A stretch of DNA of 64,000 nt from Anseranas semipalmata (GCA_013399115.1 VXAA01000165.1:30552-94551); one strand, 5' to 3'. Counted from the first letter of the stretch, positions 24,401 to 37,435 are shown. Notes: generated by a model from the sequence alone, not told the origin. Translations and numbers: made by a program.

Positions 24401-27400
24401 CCCTGATCTGTTGCTGACCTCCTCATCGTGTATGTTGCAGGAGAGAAGAAAATAACTCTCTGCTTTGATTCTCTTCCATTTGACTGGGTTGATAGCCATA
24501 GCAGCCAGCCAAAGCAGTTACATTATCCTTCATCGGATAACATGCAATACAGTAGGTCTACGCTAAGTATAGTGTCTTTATTTCCTGTTACAAAAGGGAG
24601 TCGAGATTTCCTCTAAAGACAGCTTCAGCGGCATTACAGTTTGGTTTTTCACCTTTCAGAATCAAAGATTAGAATAGCTCAGTCCAAGGTCTTGCACTCT
24701 GGGTCTGAAACCAGTCATTCAAGTGGGAGTAAGCACTTTATATGTTGCACTGAGGATTCATCTCTGCTAAATATTATGTTCCCATGATCCAGAAATGCAA
24801 AAGTGATCTTCTCTATAACATAATTGTTAACATGGGGACTCTTACTTATTTTCTCAGCTACAATGCATGTAAAGCAAATAGACCATAGCAATACCATTAC
24901 ACACATTCCTGCACTAACTTTAGAGACAATCAATATCAATTATCAAATTCTCAACAGGAGAGAAAGGCTGTGAAATTGCCCATAAAACAAATTTACAAAG
25001 TCATCCCAATACCTTCTATGTCCTGTTCTAAAAATTATACATAAATAATTATTTTAAAGGTACTTTTATTTAATTATCACATCACAGCCCATTCATGATA
25101 GTAGTGATGATGACTATACTATCCCATGTTTCATGGAAATTAGGAAAATGAATTGGATTTTTGTTTCAGTGAAGGTCTTTGTTTTGTAATTGCATCTACT
25201 CTTTGGAGCAGAGTCATTTTCTTGCACTTGCTTCTCAAGCTCCATAACAGACCACTGTCTTATATTCAAATAAATGCTGTGTTCACTCTGTTAGCCAGAA
25301 ACTGGAATGCCTAATATTCCTGCCCCGCAGGAATTCTTCATTGGTAAGCTTGGAACTTCCTTTATGAAGTTAACCCCTAAGTATTTGAACACTCACACAG
25401 AGCTTGTCATCTTCTCTGTCTCTTGTGGAAAACCACAGAATGTAAGTTTTCTTACAAACGTCTAAACATCCCAGGCTTTCTTATAAGTTTTTCCTCTCTT
25501 GGTCCTTAAGATAAAGGAACCACAAAGAATTTAGCTTTTCAGTTTACAGGACAAGTAATAATAAGCCAGACTGCCAAAGGGCTAATGGATCATTATCCAG
25601 ATGATGTTGCTTCTGTGTTGGACCACTTGTGGATACTAGGGAGAGAAGGAACAGGGGAATTTGCATTTTTAATACATGTAGCTTAAAAGTCAATAATACC
25701 CAAATACTTGGCACAGTTTTCTGCCCTGTTTGATATTTCACATCCAGGAGATAAGACAGAGCCCAGCATCAGTCCATAGTCAGGCTTTATCCAGTAGTCC
25801 TCCAAAAAGCCCAGTAACTCAGATTCCTGACAGCTGAAGTGCTTCCCTGTCTAACAGGAAGTACAATGTATTTCAGACACCAAATATAACATTGCTGTAA
25901 GCTGTTTAATATACTATTTACTGTCTCTAAGAGACATTTGAAGGATTTGGTTTTCTATCACTTTATTATGCCAGGGGTCCCCAGTCATTTTAACAGAAAG
26001 ATGCTGGAACGAGCGTGTTTCAAGACTCTAGTGCATTACAGCCTTTCCTGTCTACTATTTTCCAAGATGATCATGCATATCACACCTTAGGTGTCATCTA
26101 ATACTGTGCACTCTGTGTTTGTTCACAGAAACTATAAAGACATCCATCATTTCACAAGGCGTTACCAACTTGAAAGTGTCATGTTTGTACTTTTGAACAT
26201 TCAGTGTATTTATTCACCGTTTGGTTCTTTAAATGTCTCATCCTTAATCCTTTATCTCTAATTTAGACAACTAATTGCTTCAGACAAATTACTTTATTCC
26301 CTTTCATATTTCCCTATATGCTAAATACTGATAAGTAACCTCCATTTATCAATGGTATTCAGCTTTACATTAATTATATTTCAAGGCACATAAAAATCAT
26401 TGTGCAGTAGCCCTCTTTAGTGATGCACAAATGAACCACATACTGAATATGAACCAAATACAAAGAATTTAACTGAAACCAAGTGAAATATTGAATCCTG
26501 AGTGAAGATGAAAATAATACATTTAAATTAATTCAGGCATTTTTGAATAATATCATTTTTACTATGGCTTATGCTTTCAACAATCACTTTCTTTGAACTG
26601 CAGCAACTGGGATTAAAGATTAGGATGTATGGAGCCTACCTGAATCTTTCTGAATAGCCACAATTATCTTATGATTTGTAACGCTGTGCTCCTGCTTTTG
26701 AATGTTAATACCAGGCACTGATTTTATTATGAAAATCACAAATTTACTAATGCTTTTTAGAACATTATTTCAGCTATTTTTATGTGCCGAGTTGCACTGA
26801 CTACAAATGCAGCATAAAATTAAGGATAAAATATGTTCTAATCTAACTGTAATTAGGATAGAAATTAAAGGAAATGGGTTAGTATAGCAAAAAAAATAAT
26901 AATAGTAAAACTATTACCCCAGATATATTTGGAACCTTAAGCCTTGAAGCTTAACAAGCAATGTGAAAGCAAGTCAAACAGTCTGAGCTAGATGCTACAG
27001 ATAACCACCTGTGTCCTTCCAGTACGCTGGAAAGTCTCATTAGCCACATGAGGCCATGTATCTTGGCTCCTTTTCCACATAAGTAAATTTAGGACTGTGA
27101 AGAACTATGACAGAATGGGCATTTCATGCTAATGAACTCTGTTCCACAAGGTACTCTCTATTAAAAAAAAAAAAAAAAAAGTAAGAAAAGCTTTGATTTT
27201 TTTTTAATATAAAATATTAGTCCAGCAGTAGTTAGAGCAATTCTTTGTGCAGATCCAAGAATAAAGAATCAGCTAGAGCTGTTTTCTAGCCAGCTAGATG
27301 CTATGTCTATTAAGTAGATCTCTATATGACTGTAGTCTTTTGATTGAATGAGAACAATAGGAACTGGCTCAAAAGTTTATGTTATTTTAACTATATGAGA

Positions 27401-27648
27401 CTCAGCAAGGTTGCTGCAAGAAAAGACTAAAAATGTTCCTGGGAAATTATTTCACAGACCTCTAGTGGACCGACATTGAGCTACTCAGACTTAATGTGTT
27501 GCTTAGCACAGCAACAAATTCCCATAGTTTATCTCTAGTGTCTTCTTGTAAAAACTAAATACTGCTGACAAGTTTTATTCTCCAGCAACTCCAGTGGTGT
27601 TTTCTGCTTTCCTCAAAAGAAGAGGGGGAGAAGGAAAAAAAAAAAAAC
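21441..27648. other. Long gene-free stretch
   Basis: About 6 kb of AT-rich sequence. Frames stay under about 90 codons and show no recognisable domain. Small local features are three TTCTAATA units at about 22499-22520, a perfect 18-nt palindrome at 23071-23088 and an A18 run at about 27163-27180. I found no interspersed repeat I could name. Confidence 0.55.
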
Positions 27649-27661
27649 NNNNNNNNNNNNN
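27649..27661. other. Assembly gap (13 N)
   Basis: Thirteen N after an A13 run and a C. It sits at the likely 3' side of the LTR that follows, so the length and end of that LTR cannot be read. Confidence 1.
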
Positions 27662-28087
27662 ACAAGCAAAGCCTGTGCACAAGCACAGAAGAAAAGAGAA
27701 AACAAGTTATTCTCCCACCAACAAGCGATATTTGGCCACATCCTGGGACGCAGAGCCTCAACACCCACAGTAGTTGTTTGGAAGGACAGACGTCCTCGCA
27801 ACGAGAGCCCCCCGCCCTTCTCCTTCCCTTTCCCAGGTTTTATTACTGAGTGTGACATCATATGGTATGGAATATCCCTTTGGTCGGTTTAGGTCAGCTG
27901 CCCTGGTGATGTCCCCTCCCCACTCCTTGCCCACCCCCACCTACTGGCTTTGGGGGTCTGGAGAGAGCCTTGGTGCTGTGCCAGCACTGCTCGGCAGTAG
28001 CCAAAACAGTGGTGTGATACCAGTGCTGTTCTAGCTACAAGGGCTGCTGCAGGGAAAGTTAACTCTATCCCAGCCAGACCCAGTACA
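27662..28087 (-). mobile_element. Endogenous retrovirus LTR (minus strand), 3' end lost in gap
   Basis: Read on the minus strand it begins TGTACTGGGTCTGGCTGGGATAG at 28087. It contains GGACATCACCAGGGCAGCTG and ACCAAAGGGATATTCCATAC, both shared with the LTR at 48166-48759. It carries a polyadenylation signal AATAAA (plus-strand 27839-27844). The two copies clearly belong to related LTR families. GC content is higher than in the flanks. The downstream end runs into a purine-rich stretch and the N gap; it may continue to about 27550. No retroviral coding region is adjacent, which fits a solo LTR. Confidence 0.85.
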
Positions 28088-31000
28088 ATCCTTCTCAAAC
28101 AGGCTGTTTTCCACTGTCTCATCATCCACTACCAGTTTCTGTGTGGAAAAACACTAAAGTTCTTGTAGCTCTGGTTTGAGCTGAAGATCCCAGGTTTCAG
28201 GTCCAGTGACTGGATTAGACTGGAACCCACGTCATTCAGAACACTGAATTTTCAGGTGTTTTATCCCAGATCAGTAGCAGAACATATTCAGGGTACTGCA
28301 AGCACATCCTTCTTGTAGATTTGTCAGTAATAAGGCTCCTTAAAACTAAACCCAGAGAGATGAAGTTGATGATGTCTGTCAAGTCTAGAAGTTACTCTTG
28401 CCTTTCCTCTGAGATGGTTTTGATTTGTATTCAAGTCTCTCCAGATAAGCCAAGTTCTTATTCTGCCCCATCAACAATTGTTTTTAAGAGTTTTCCAGTT
28501 AATGCTGTTCATTAAATGAGTCTCACATTGCACATCTTGAAGAGAAGATGGAAGAGTCAAAAGAAGATTACCTAAGGAATGAGTCAGAATAATGGTTCAA
28601 TAGCTCAGAAAAGCTGCCTTTGGCTTCAGCATTTCAGTTAGATTCTATAAGAATTTAAAAAAAAAAAAAAAAAAAAAACACCTCTCATATGCAGGGCTGC
28701 TGAACATAGAAAAATGGAAAGGAAGACTCTAGAGACTGTGTAGGAAGAAAGTCTAGCAGGTAATGGCTGTTATGTGTATTCTTTGCATGAACTTGCCAAA
28801 GATAAGTATTTGCTGTCCAGAGATGAACATCCATAGCAACAGAAGCTCTATGAACACATGTATACACAAATCACTTGCCCAGAGTTGCTCCTAGTCCAAA
28901 GCAAGTGGTCTCAGTCACAAGGTCATATCTCAGCAAAGCAAAAGCAAATTTCAAAAAGCTCTAAACCCATTCAGTTTCATTATGGCCAAAAGGAATATGG
29001 ATTACAACTTATTTGGTTTCACCTGCAGGTCTCAGATAGACAAAGGTTGAGAACTGTTGACCTAAGAAGGCAGCAGACATAAAAGGCAAAAGAAAGAGTG
29101 CAGTTGAATACACCTACATTTTACACATCTTTCCATCATCCTGTAAATGGAACAATATGTATTACCACATGACCATTAGTAGTTTTTCACACACCTTATT
29201 GAAAAAGTGAGTAATAGTGAGAGTACTGAAGACAGGTACAGTGCAATACAGATGGAATCAAGTAACATTTAACATTGTAACAAGTATGTAAAGATACTGC
29301 AGAAAGAAGTGAACATGTGCATGTCTTCCAAACAACACTTTGCAAATATGATTACCATCTAGGAACAATGCTAACTACATGTCATTCCTGAATGGTATGC
29401 TGACAGATTGGATAAAAGATTGCCATAGTGGAGTGAGCAGAAAAATGCAGTACTGAGAAAGCATAGCCTTTTAATAAGCGGATATAAAAAAATAATTAAG
29501 GATTAGGAGCGGTTACCTCATGAGATTTTCAAAAGTACTGCACTTTAATGGCAATTAGGTACTAAGCCTCCTCCTTCAGCCTTATTAGGTACCACAACAG
29601 CATGATTCTGGTGCAAATTTCCTGCATTTTATGCACACAGTTTGTATCAGAGCAAATAAAATAACTTGGTGAGGTAGGTCTGGCAGCACTTCTTCCATTA
29701 TTCCATTATTCCACACAGTTTTACAGAAAGCAACTGCTCCAGAGACTTGAGAGGCTTCTGCTGACTGCTGAGTACTGCCTCCTTAATACTGTTGGGACTG
29801 AAAACACATGATGCTTGTGCTTCATCTCTTTCAGTTCCAGGGTGTTTTTGTTACCACTTTAAGAACACGAGTTCTTCTCCTAGAAGTCACCTGGGACCCC
29901 AGCTGAATACATCTCTGGCCACGCCTGGCAAATGCTGCAGCCAGGCAGCTCACAAAGGATAAGGTGCATGAAGACCAGAGAGAGAAAAGATTCATAGTTA
30001 GACAGGGTTAGTGATGCAATCAGCTTTCAGAAATATCTGACCACCATCAGAATACATGCAAAACTGTATTCTTCAAAAAATCTTTCCCACTATAAACAGC
30101 TTGAGGAAGAGCTAGCAAGGAAGAAAAATGAAGAAAGGGAAGTATCCTGAGCATTGGCTCTCTACTGGGAAAAGAAAAAGAGCAGATGATTCAACTAAAG
30201 TGCATTAACAGAGCAGATCTAAATTACTTAAGAAGCGCTTAGACACTACAGTAATAAGCACTACAGGAAACACTAATGCAGACATATAAAACATTAAATA
30301 ATTTAATTTATTTCTAATACCTACTTTTACCCTGGTACTTTATTCCAACCTTTCTACCTCATTTAGGGCAAGCACCAAAATAACAACAGCACAATCCAAC
30401 AAAAATAGTATTCAGGAAGCTGTACAACCCTTTCTTCTACTTCTATCACATTAAATCCAGTATATCCAGCTCTACAGTAAATCTCACCACAGTTTTCCTC
30501 CCAGATATCAGAATCATGGTATTACTTTAATCTAAGTTTATATGCAAAAGCTTTATCATTAAAGGATAAAAAAATGAATCCTGAATATATCAGCAACAAG
30601 CACCTCATCAGGAAAAGCACCTCATCACCATGCTATGACTGTAGCTAGCACTCTACTGATATTTGGTTCCCAATAGAAAGCTGTCTGTTTACATCCCCTT
30701 GTACCAATTTCAACACCCAATATTTAAGGATGATTAGCATTCTTCAGATTCCTATCTCTCACCTTAATTTTCAAAGCATTTGAAGGTCTCTGTAAAACAT
30801 CTGTGTAAGTCTCTATACAGTCCCAAAAGTCTCTTTGTAAACACCTATATAGAGCTAATGTGGATGCCAAAACACCTATTTTAAGGTTAGCAAAGAAAAC
30901 AGATTTTAGGCATGAGAAAAAAAGAAAAAAAGTCGTTGGGCATTAATTATTATGAAAGAGAAGGACTCATTTTTGAGTTGTGAACAAGCTGGTTCCTTTA

Positions 31001-31929
31001 ATCACAGAAAAGAGCTAGAAGTGAGACGCTGAATCTTTCAAGGATCTGATATGCTTAATGAGATTTAAAAGAGAAATCTGAGAGCTAAAGTAGCAGTTAT
31101 CAAGCTAGTATTTGTCATTTAACTCAGTAACAAAAAAAAGTTTAAAATTTTTTAGGGCTTTACATTAAAGCTGTGAGTTTTGTTTTCAGCTAGCTTGTTA
31201 TTTTGTTTCAATAGCTATATAAGATTAAGTAAAGTCAAAATGGTTTAAGCTGTAAAATAAAAAACTGATAAAATGGAAATATAGAATATCATCAGTTAAT
31301 AATAATGCTTCTTTCTTGTGAATATTTATGAAATAAATAAAAAATAAAGCCTTTTTAAGTCTTTCAGATCTGCATTGCTTTGTGAGAAGCATGACACATA
31401 AATAACATCACATTTTTGCATTCCCTGTGCTGATAAGTTTTACTCCTTAATGTTGGGCATTAACATGTCTGCCTTGGAGCAACCCTCAGATGACTCCTGA
31501 GACGCAGTGAAGAGAATCAAAGGCAACCAGCCCTGCTCACTCCTCTGTGGCTCTCCTTGGGCTCCCAGCATGCTGCCCCTGGGTCACACGCTGGCTGCAG
31601 GAAAGTGGCTCCAGTCTGTCCCTTGTCCCCTCTCTCTGATTCCGCGTTCTTGCTTTAATATGGCCCCACAGAGACAGCATCCTGTTTTTTTTACAGAAAC
31701 ACAAAGAGCACTGTAGCTGTTCATGATATTTAAACAAGATTTTTCTGGATATCTTTATTTTGTTTGTTAGTTTGTTGTTTTGTTGTTTTTTTGTTTGTTT
31801 TTTTGGTTTTGGTTTTGGTTTAAAGGTTGTTGTTTTTTTCCATTTAATTACTGGACTTTTGTATTTGCTTCAGGAAAAGTAAATGTTCAAGTAGCTTAGC
31901 TCTTCTTCTCCTTATGAGACTCTTGATTC
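28088..31929. other. Gene-free stretch
   Basis: Contains an A23 run near 28656-28678 and otherwise unremarkable AT-rich sequence. Frames of 60-75 codons look like chance. A slightly GC-richer patch at 31500-31720 has open frames on both strands but no recognised content. T-rich (GTTT)n sequence lies at about 31760-31840. Confidence 0.55.
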
Positions 31930-32442
31930 AGTGGCGTACTGGAGTACTCTGTCCAGTTCTGGGCCCTGCAGTGCAAGAGTGACGTGGACTTACTGGAGGG
32001 AGTCCAATGGAGGGCCACCAAGATGATCAAGGGACTGGAGCACCTCTCCTATAAGGAGAAGCTGAGAGAGCTGGGACTGTTCAACTTGGAGAAGAGGAGG
32101 CTTAGGGAAGATCTCATCAATGTTTATAAATACCTGAAGGGAAGGTACAAAGATGATGGAGCCAGGCTCTTTTCAGTGGTGCCCAGTGCCAGGACAAGAG
32201 GCAACAGGCACAAACTGGAACAAAAGAGGTTCCAACTAAACACCAGGAAGCACTTCTGTACTGTGCGGGTGACAGAGCACTGGCACGGGTTGCCCAGAGA
32301 GGTTGTGGAGTCTCCTCCTTGGAGATCTTCAAAAGCCACCTGGACATGGGCCTGGGCAACCACTTTGTGTGGCCCTGCTTGAGCAGGGGTTGGGCCAGGT
32401 GACCTCCAGACACCTTCCAACCTTAACTATTCTGATTCTGTG
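31930..32442 (+). mobile_element. CR1 LINE fragment, end of ORF2 plus 3' UTR
   Basis: The frame from 31984 encodes the C-terminal end of CR1 ORF2. Blocks are [39 protein letters not shown] and [13 protein letters not shown]. At about 32310 a frameshift breaks the final segment. The element continues into the usual 3' end (GAGCAGGGGTTGGGCCAGGT, then ACCTCCAGACACCTTCCAACC) and a TATTCTGATTCTGTGA tail near 32442. It is 5'-truncated and cannot encode a working protein. It covers the ORF2 segment that is deleted from the copy at 11658-12263. Confidence 0.94.
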
Positions 32443-33060
32443 ACGGATGCAAATATTTGACACCAGGTCATGACTCAGGCCTTTGGCTCAGCTGGACCTC
32501 TGACTTTATTCCAGTGTCTCTCAAGGTTTGTTTGGACCAAACCCGGGACAAATAAGATAGTTGCATAAGTCCTAACGAGGACTGTGTGAAACCCGAGTAG
32601 CCCTGAGAAAGCTGGAGCTCAGCTACTTTAAATTGCCAGCACAACAGGTACTCAGCCGAAATCCTGCAGGGACATTTTTCATTGTTATTCCCAAAAACTA
32701 TGTAAACCCATGATACCTAAGGACCAAACAGGTGCTAATTCATTCCACTCACCCTCTAGGTTTTGCTTCAGTGTGTCACAACCTCCAGAAAAGCAGTAGC
32801 AGGTTGTATTTAGCAAATATACTGCTTTACCTTAGAAAGAATGTAACTCTAAGGCAGGGGAGCTAGCACTTGCTGTGTATGTTAATTAGTTGTCTCTTTA
32901 GTCCAAAGATGTTCCAGGCCCTGCAGCCACATCCACACAAAACAACAGGTACTTTATACTGCAATTTCATGTGCTATCTGCTTGCTGTTCTCACTTCTGA
33001 GAAAAAAACATCGTTACTTTAGGATTGTAAGACAAAAAAGAAGAGATGCCATTTCTGGAA
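32443..33060. other. Gene-free stretch
   Basis: No recognised gene or repeat between the CR1 copy and the GAAGA tract. Confidence 0.55.
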
Positions 33061-33314
33061 GAAAAGAAGAGAAGAGAAGAGAAGAGAAGAGAAGAGAAGA
33101 GAAGAGAAGAGAAGAGAAGAGAAGAGAAGAGAAGAGAAGAGAAGAGAAGAGAAGAGAAGAGAAGAGAAGAGAAGAGAAGAGAAGAGAAGAGAAGAGAAGA
33201 GAAAAGATAAGAAAAAAANAGAGAAGAGAAGAGAAGAGAAGAGAAGAGAAGAGAAGAGAAGAGAAGAGAAGAGAAGAGAAGAGAAGAGAAGAGAAGAGAA
33301 GAGAAAAGAAAAGA
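33061..33314. repeat. (GAAGA)n pentanucleotide microsatellite
   Basis: About 250 bp of GAAGA units. A short disturbed block with A and T changes (about 33203-33220) contains a single N at 33219. It is purine on one strand and pyrimidine on the other. The unit has no stop codon in any frame on either strand, so it yields long spurious frames rich in K/E/R or F/S/L. Copy number may be wrong in the assembly. Confidence 0.97.
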
Positions 33315-36129
33315 CCAAAAACTTGACAATAAAAAGTAAACTGTCTTTTAAAACAACCTTTTAGTGTCATAATACCTCCAGAAATACATTCTGAGTCCTC
33401 ACCCTTCAGTTATGTGTGTATTTGTTATAAACTACTGTAAAAACCTTTTCACAGAGCCACAATTTGGACATGTTCCATTGACTAATTTATTTTTCATGAA
33501 GGGCTACTGGATATATTTGGCTTAGAGTTGTTGCTGTTTTTAGTATTTTCCAGAATAGAGGCACAACCAAGACTCATTATGCCCTTTACAGAACAAACAC
33601 AGTAGTGAGGTTACTGAGTCCTTAACCCACATACATCTATCTATCTATCAAACTGACAAAGAGATCCACTCTGGATTCAGTGGGTAGAATACCTGAGTAA
33701 CCTAGAAGTATGTGTATATGTATATATATGGACATACATACAATAACTACATACATACACACACACTTTTTCCTATGTAAATATGGAAAAAAGATGTGTT
33801 TGGTCATAACTACAGAGATGACTGGCAAAATGATATCTTAGACATGAAATGGTACCTGCTGTCTCTGACCTGCATACTTCAGCTTGCCTGGCACAGCCTT
33901 GAAGAGACTGTGCTTACAGATAATGGACTTTCTTCAACATAACGGAACCTGGAGTTTGCAGAATTTGCAAAATTCAAATCTATTTGCCTTATATCTTACC
34001 TAACTGTAAACCAAAAGGAAACAGCAAGCTGGAAAGGCATTTTTAGGAAGGCGTCATACAACCACCCCTGTCCTCAGACTGCGTTATCAAACTGAAAAAA
34101 GAAAACACCACTATCAACAACAACAAAAAAAACAAACTGGTGCGCACAGTAGCCCACCACAGCAGCTCTGCTGGCTAAAGCAAATAAACTATAAATCCAG
34201 CAGTTCTGAAAAGGTGAAAGAAAGACGGATATGGCCTAACTGAGCCAACTATAACTGTGCCAAGAAAGCAAAAAAGCTCCTTGAAGTCCACATAAGAAGA
34301 TAGCCAGAGAACTGTCAGTCCCAGTTGACAGAAGAAGAGGAAAAGATATGCAAATAGCAGCATTGAATGGTGAGAGAGAAAGGACAAGTTCCTTCCTTCA
34401 GATATTATCTCAGAAAAATAAAAGGAATTTTTTTTTTTCAGGCTTGAGTAAAGCAAAGGCCTCTCCTCCATGTACAGATGGAGCTGTAGCTGGGAACAAA
34501 ATTATCTCTAGACAATTCTATACATTTGGAAAAAGTGATTTCAGAAAATTCTGCATTCTGTATTGACAGTAGTAATTGAAGTGGGAAGAGAATTTAAATA
34601 AAGCTTTCTAATAGAATCTAATTATTTCAGAGGTTATTCAGCTAGTTGATATCAGATACTATCATGAAACAAGAGGTTATAGGTGTGACTTTTCTGCTTG
34701 TATGTATAGATAATTAATCATTAAAGTGCTGGCAATACTGAGTAACGTATTATAGTTTTGGTAGGATCAGCTGCATTCATTTATGTCTAGAATTGGTGTT
34801 CTTTGTAGCAGTCATAAATTTTAAATTTGAAAACTTAATAAAAGCTGTACAGTCTTCCCAGAAACTCAGTAATTCTGTGTACTAAAAGTCATGGGGCTTA
34901 ACCCTGGGATTGTTGTTAAGGAAATTCTGACAGGTTTTTCCTATTTTGATACACTTGACTTTGTCCTTAGAGTAGCTAATCAATTCCAGAATCACTACTG
35001 CAATAAATAGGTCTCAAGGGAGAATAAGGTGAATTCTTGATAATTGTTCACTCTGTTACTCTGTTAATCAGATCCTTTTTTTTCTTTTTTTTTCTGGGAC
35101 ACTCAAAAACAAAGAAGGATGCATAATCACTGGTTATATATAAAATCTGACTGTTATCCTGGAATCATCTATTTCAAGTATTCCTCTCAAAATTTATTCA
35201 GAAGAGATAGATTGAATGGGTATCAGTCTTAGTCATAGAAAAGCATCCCAGTTGCAATACAAGATTTCAAAAAGTTTTGTAGATGTAGTATGATATGTAC
35301 ACAAATTTTCTGCAAGGAGAATTCAGTGTTGTTATTCAATTTATGGTTAACTGACATTTATACAGCAGATTTTTGGTGCTGTTGATTAACAGTAACATGA
35401 GTTTAAAACTTGATGTAATCAAAAGGACTGACCTGAAGTGGTCATTGGTCTGCTATGATCTCAGTGTGGATTTATTAATACTTGTATTTAAGAATATTTG
35501 CTCTCATCTGGGTATGCTTTGAAGAGAAAGCATAATCATGTAGGAGTGCTGGCAATCACTTGGAAGGCTCATAATTAAAGTTTTTCTAGAAAACATTGAG
35601 ACATCATTCACGTTTGGATGTCTTTGTTTTCACAGTTCACTTCAGGACAAAAAGCTGTACCTTCACATCTTCTGGAGCACTTCTTGGGTCACAGGAGAAA
35701 GGAATGAGTGCTTGCCTGTGGATCCCAGAACTGCTCCTGGAAGAACTCTGGGATCTCTAACGATAAAGTCTGTGGCTGGTTCTCATGTCCTGAAGGAAAA
35801 AGTTTCTTTTCCACTAGTTCTTCCTTTGCTGCAAGCTAGCAGTGTCACTATGTTCTGATGTTTGTGCAATACTTTGAGTTTTCCCTTCAAAGATTTCGTA
35901 CAGGCAATTAGGGCAGATGTGAATTTCTGCCACCTCACAGCTTCTGATGCACTTCTGAGATATGAAAAAAGCTGAGACTGAAAGCTGGCTTATGCAGTCT
36001 CAGCCAGTACCTCAAAGATATTGTCAGCCTCATTGCTCTTTTGCAGAATTACATCTAGGTATTCCCACAAAATAAATAAATAAATAAGTGGTTTAGACCT
36101 GGACACATAATGACTGGCTGTAAATGTAC
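33315..36129. other. Gene-free stretch
   Basis: Small microsatellites lie at 33636-33650 (ATCT) and 33712-33770 (mixed TA/CA/CATA). No gene was recognised. The part at 35640-36120 lies where the C-terminal half of the neighbouring transposase remnant would be expected, but I could not recognise it there. Confidence 0.5.
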
Positions 36130-36676
36130 AATAACACTAAAATTTATCTTCATGTTCTTCCACAGAGGACTTTACTTTTAGATATGGAGACTTTCATACA
36201 CTTAACATCAGTTTATGACATACTCCACTTGAAGGAGATGTGCAATGAGAGTTTGCTAATGAATAAAACAGTGACAGCATACAATGCCTTCATCTCCAGA
36301 TTCTACAACGTTTTTTGTTCATAAGTGCTTCAACACCCCATTCTCTCCACATCATACAGGAGGCACCATCTGTTGTGACACAAGTGAGAGATGAGCTTCC
36401 CATGTGTGGTTTTCATCAATAATGTGACACTTAGAATAGTTACTTTTTTAATCAATGCTGTCTTTGAGACTCTAAAGAGCAACAAGGACCTCTGAGACTT
36501 TTTCTGTCACTTCGCAGATGAAAACAGCATCCTTGTCATCCTATGCACTGCTGGCACTTTGGAAAGTTTAACATGCTTTTTTTTTTTCCTGTTGAACGTG
36601 CTTTTCAACATTATTGCTGATGCCTTCTATCATGCATACCATTGTTGTAAGGTTGGCTTCCCAAAATGTAAGGCAG
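36130..36676 (-). pseudogene. Decayed hAT-superfamily transposase remnant (ZBED/GTF2IRD2-like)
   Basis: On the minus strand, conceptual translation in shifting frames gives a series of blocks in the order found in hAT transposases and their domesticated relatives. Around 36630-36589 is IEGISNNVEKHVQQ (compare the RRIEDIS.DVE.Q segment). Around 36516-36499 is CEVTEK, followed by SEVLVAL.SLKDSI (compare the VTEELL.L.SLKDTT segment). At 36381-36362 is VTTDGA. Around 36291-36258 is GIVCCHCFIH, with an in-frame TAG right after it, followed by QTLIAHLLQVEYVIN (compare HC.IH.EAL.AK...MEHVM). Stops and frameshifts show it is dead. Members of the family end in a dimerisation domain that I could not find here. 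It could be an old DNA transposon copy or a degenerate copy of a host gene derived from one. Confidence 0.65.
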
Positions 36677-36679
36677 CAA

Positions 36680-36746
36680 GGATTTCCAGGAGTTGGACTT
36701 GATGATCCTTGGGGGTCCCTTCCAACTCAGGATATTCTGTGATTTC
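36680..36746 (+). mobile_element. CR1 LINE, 3' terminal scrap
   Basis: AGTTGGACTTGATGATCCTT then GGGGGTCCCTTCCAACTCAG and ATTCTGTGAT: the last 65 or so bases of a CR1. It abuts the N-terminal side of the hAT remnant and may have inserted into it. Confidence 0.9.
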
Positions 36747-37435
36747 TTTGAATTTCTACATTAAAGGCTTTTTTTCCCTACAGTTCCTACCTACCTGGGC
36801 AGTCCTATAAGTCTCCAGCTCTGTCCTGTTTTTCCTTCTATAGTGTAGCATAACCAGTGTTTGTTTCTAGCATCCACAGTGCCAGAGCACCAATCCTGTC
36901 TGAACCTGCATTTTCACTTCAGTATCTAAAATAATTAAGACTTTTTTATTAAACAATCTCCAGTTGTGTTCTTGGTGGCAAACTTATAAAGAAAGCTGTA
37001 ACACTTCAACAGAAGGGGAGAGAGGATGAGTTTTTGAACACTATGTATGTCCCTACAATTAGAGAGGTGTTTTCACAACATGAAACTGAAGTTATGTACT
37101 TTAGCCACAGAGAAGAACATGTGGGATGTCTGAGAGTACAAAGATTTCTGACACAGACCTGGGCAATAACAAAGAGAGGAAGGAGCCAAACTTGGTGTAA
37201 TCTTATCCATCCTGCCTTTTGGGAGTTGTCTTTGGTGCTAGGTGTTTGAAACCCTGCCCAGGCGGTGTCTGGAGGGCCTAGGATGCCACAAGGAAGTCAG
37301 GAACAACGTTAACAGCTAATGAGTCTGTGTGGTCATAGTTTAATGATCAAAATCTTTTCCCTAGCTCTGTTTATTTAACAGCATGAACGTTGCCTTACTT
37401 TAAAACCTGTACCTCAAAAATCATTTTCAAGCCTA
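36747..37435. other. Gene-free stretch
   Basis: The N-terminal part of the hAT-like remnant might be expected here on the minus strand, but I could not recognise a zinc-finger motif. A 71-codon plus-strand frame at 37034-37249 has no known similarity. Confidence 0.45.

Noticed and set aside
24715..24939. 74-codon minus-strand frame with a hydrophobic start
   Set aside because: No known family match and no supporting context; AT-rich DNA often yields such segments by chance.
31984..32382. 132-codon frame as a host gene
   Set aside because: It is the end of CR1 ORF2 with a frameshift near 32310.
32982..33370. Open frames of 99-118 codons on both strands
   Set aside because: Produced by the GAAGA microsatellite, which has no stops in any frame.
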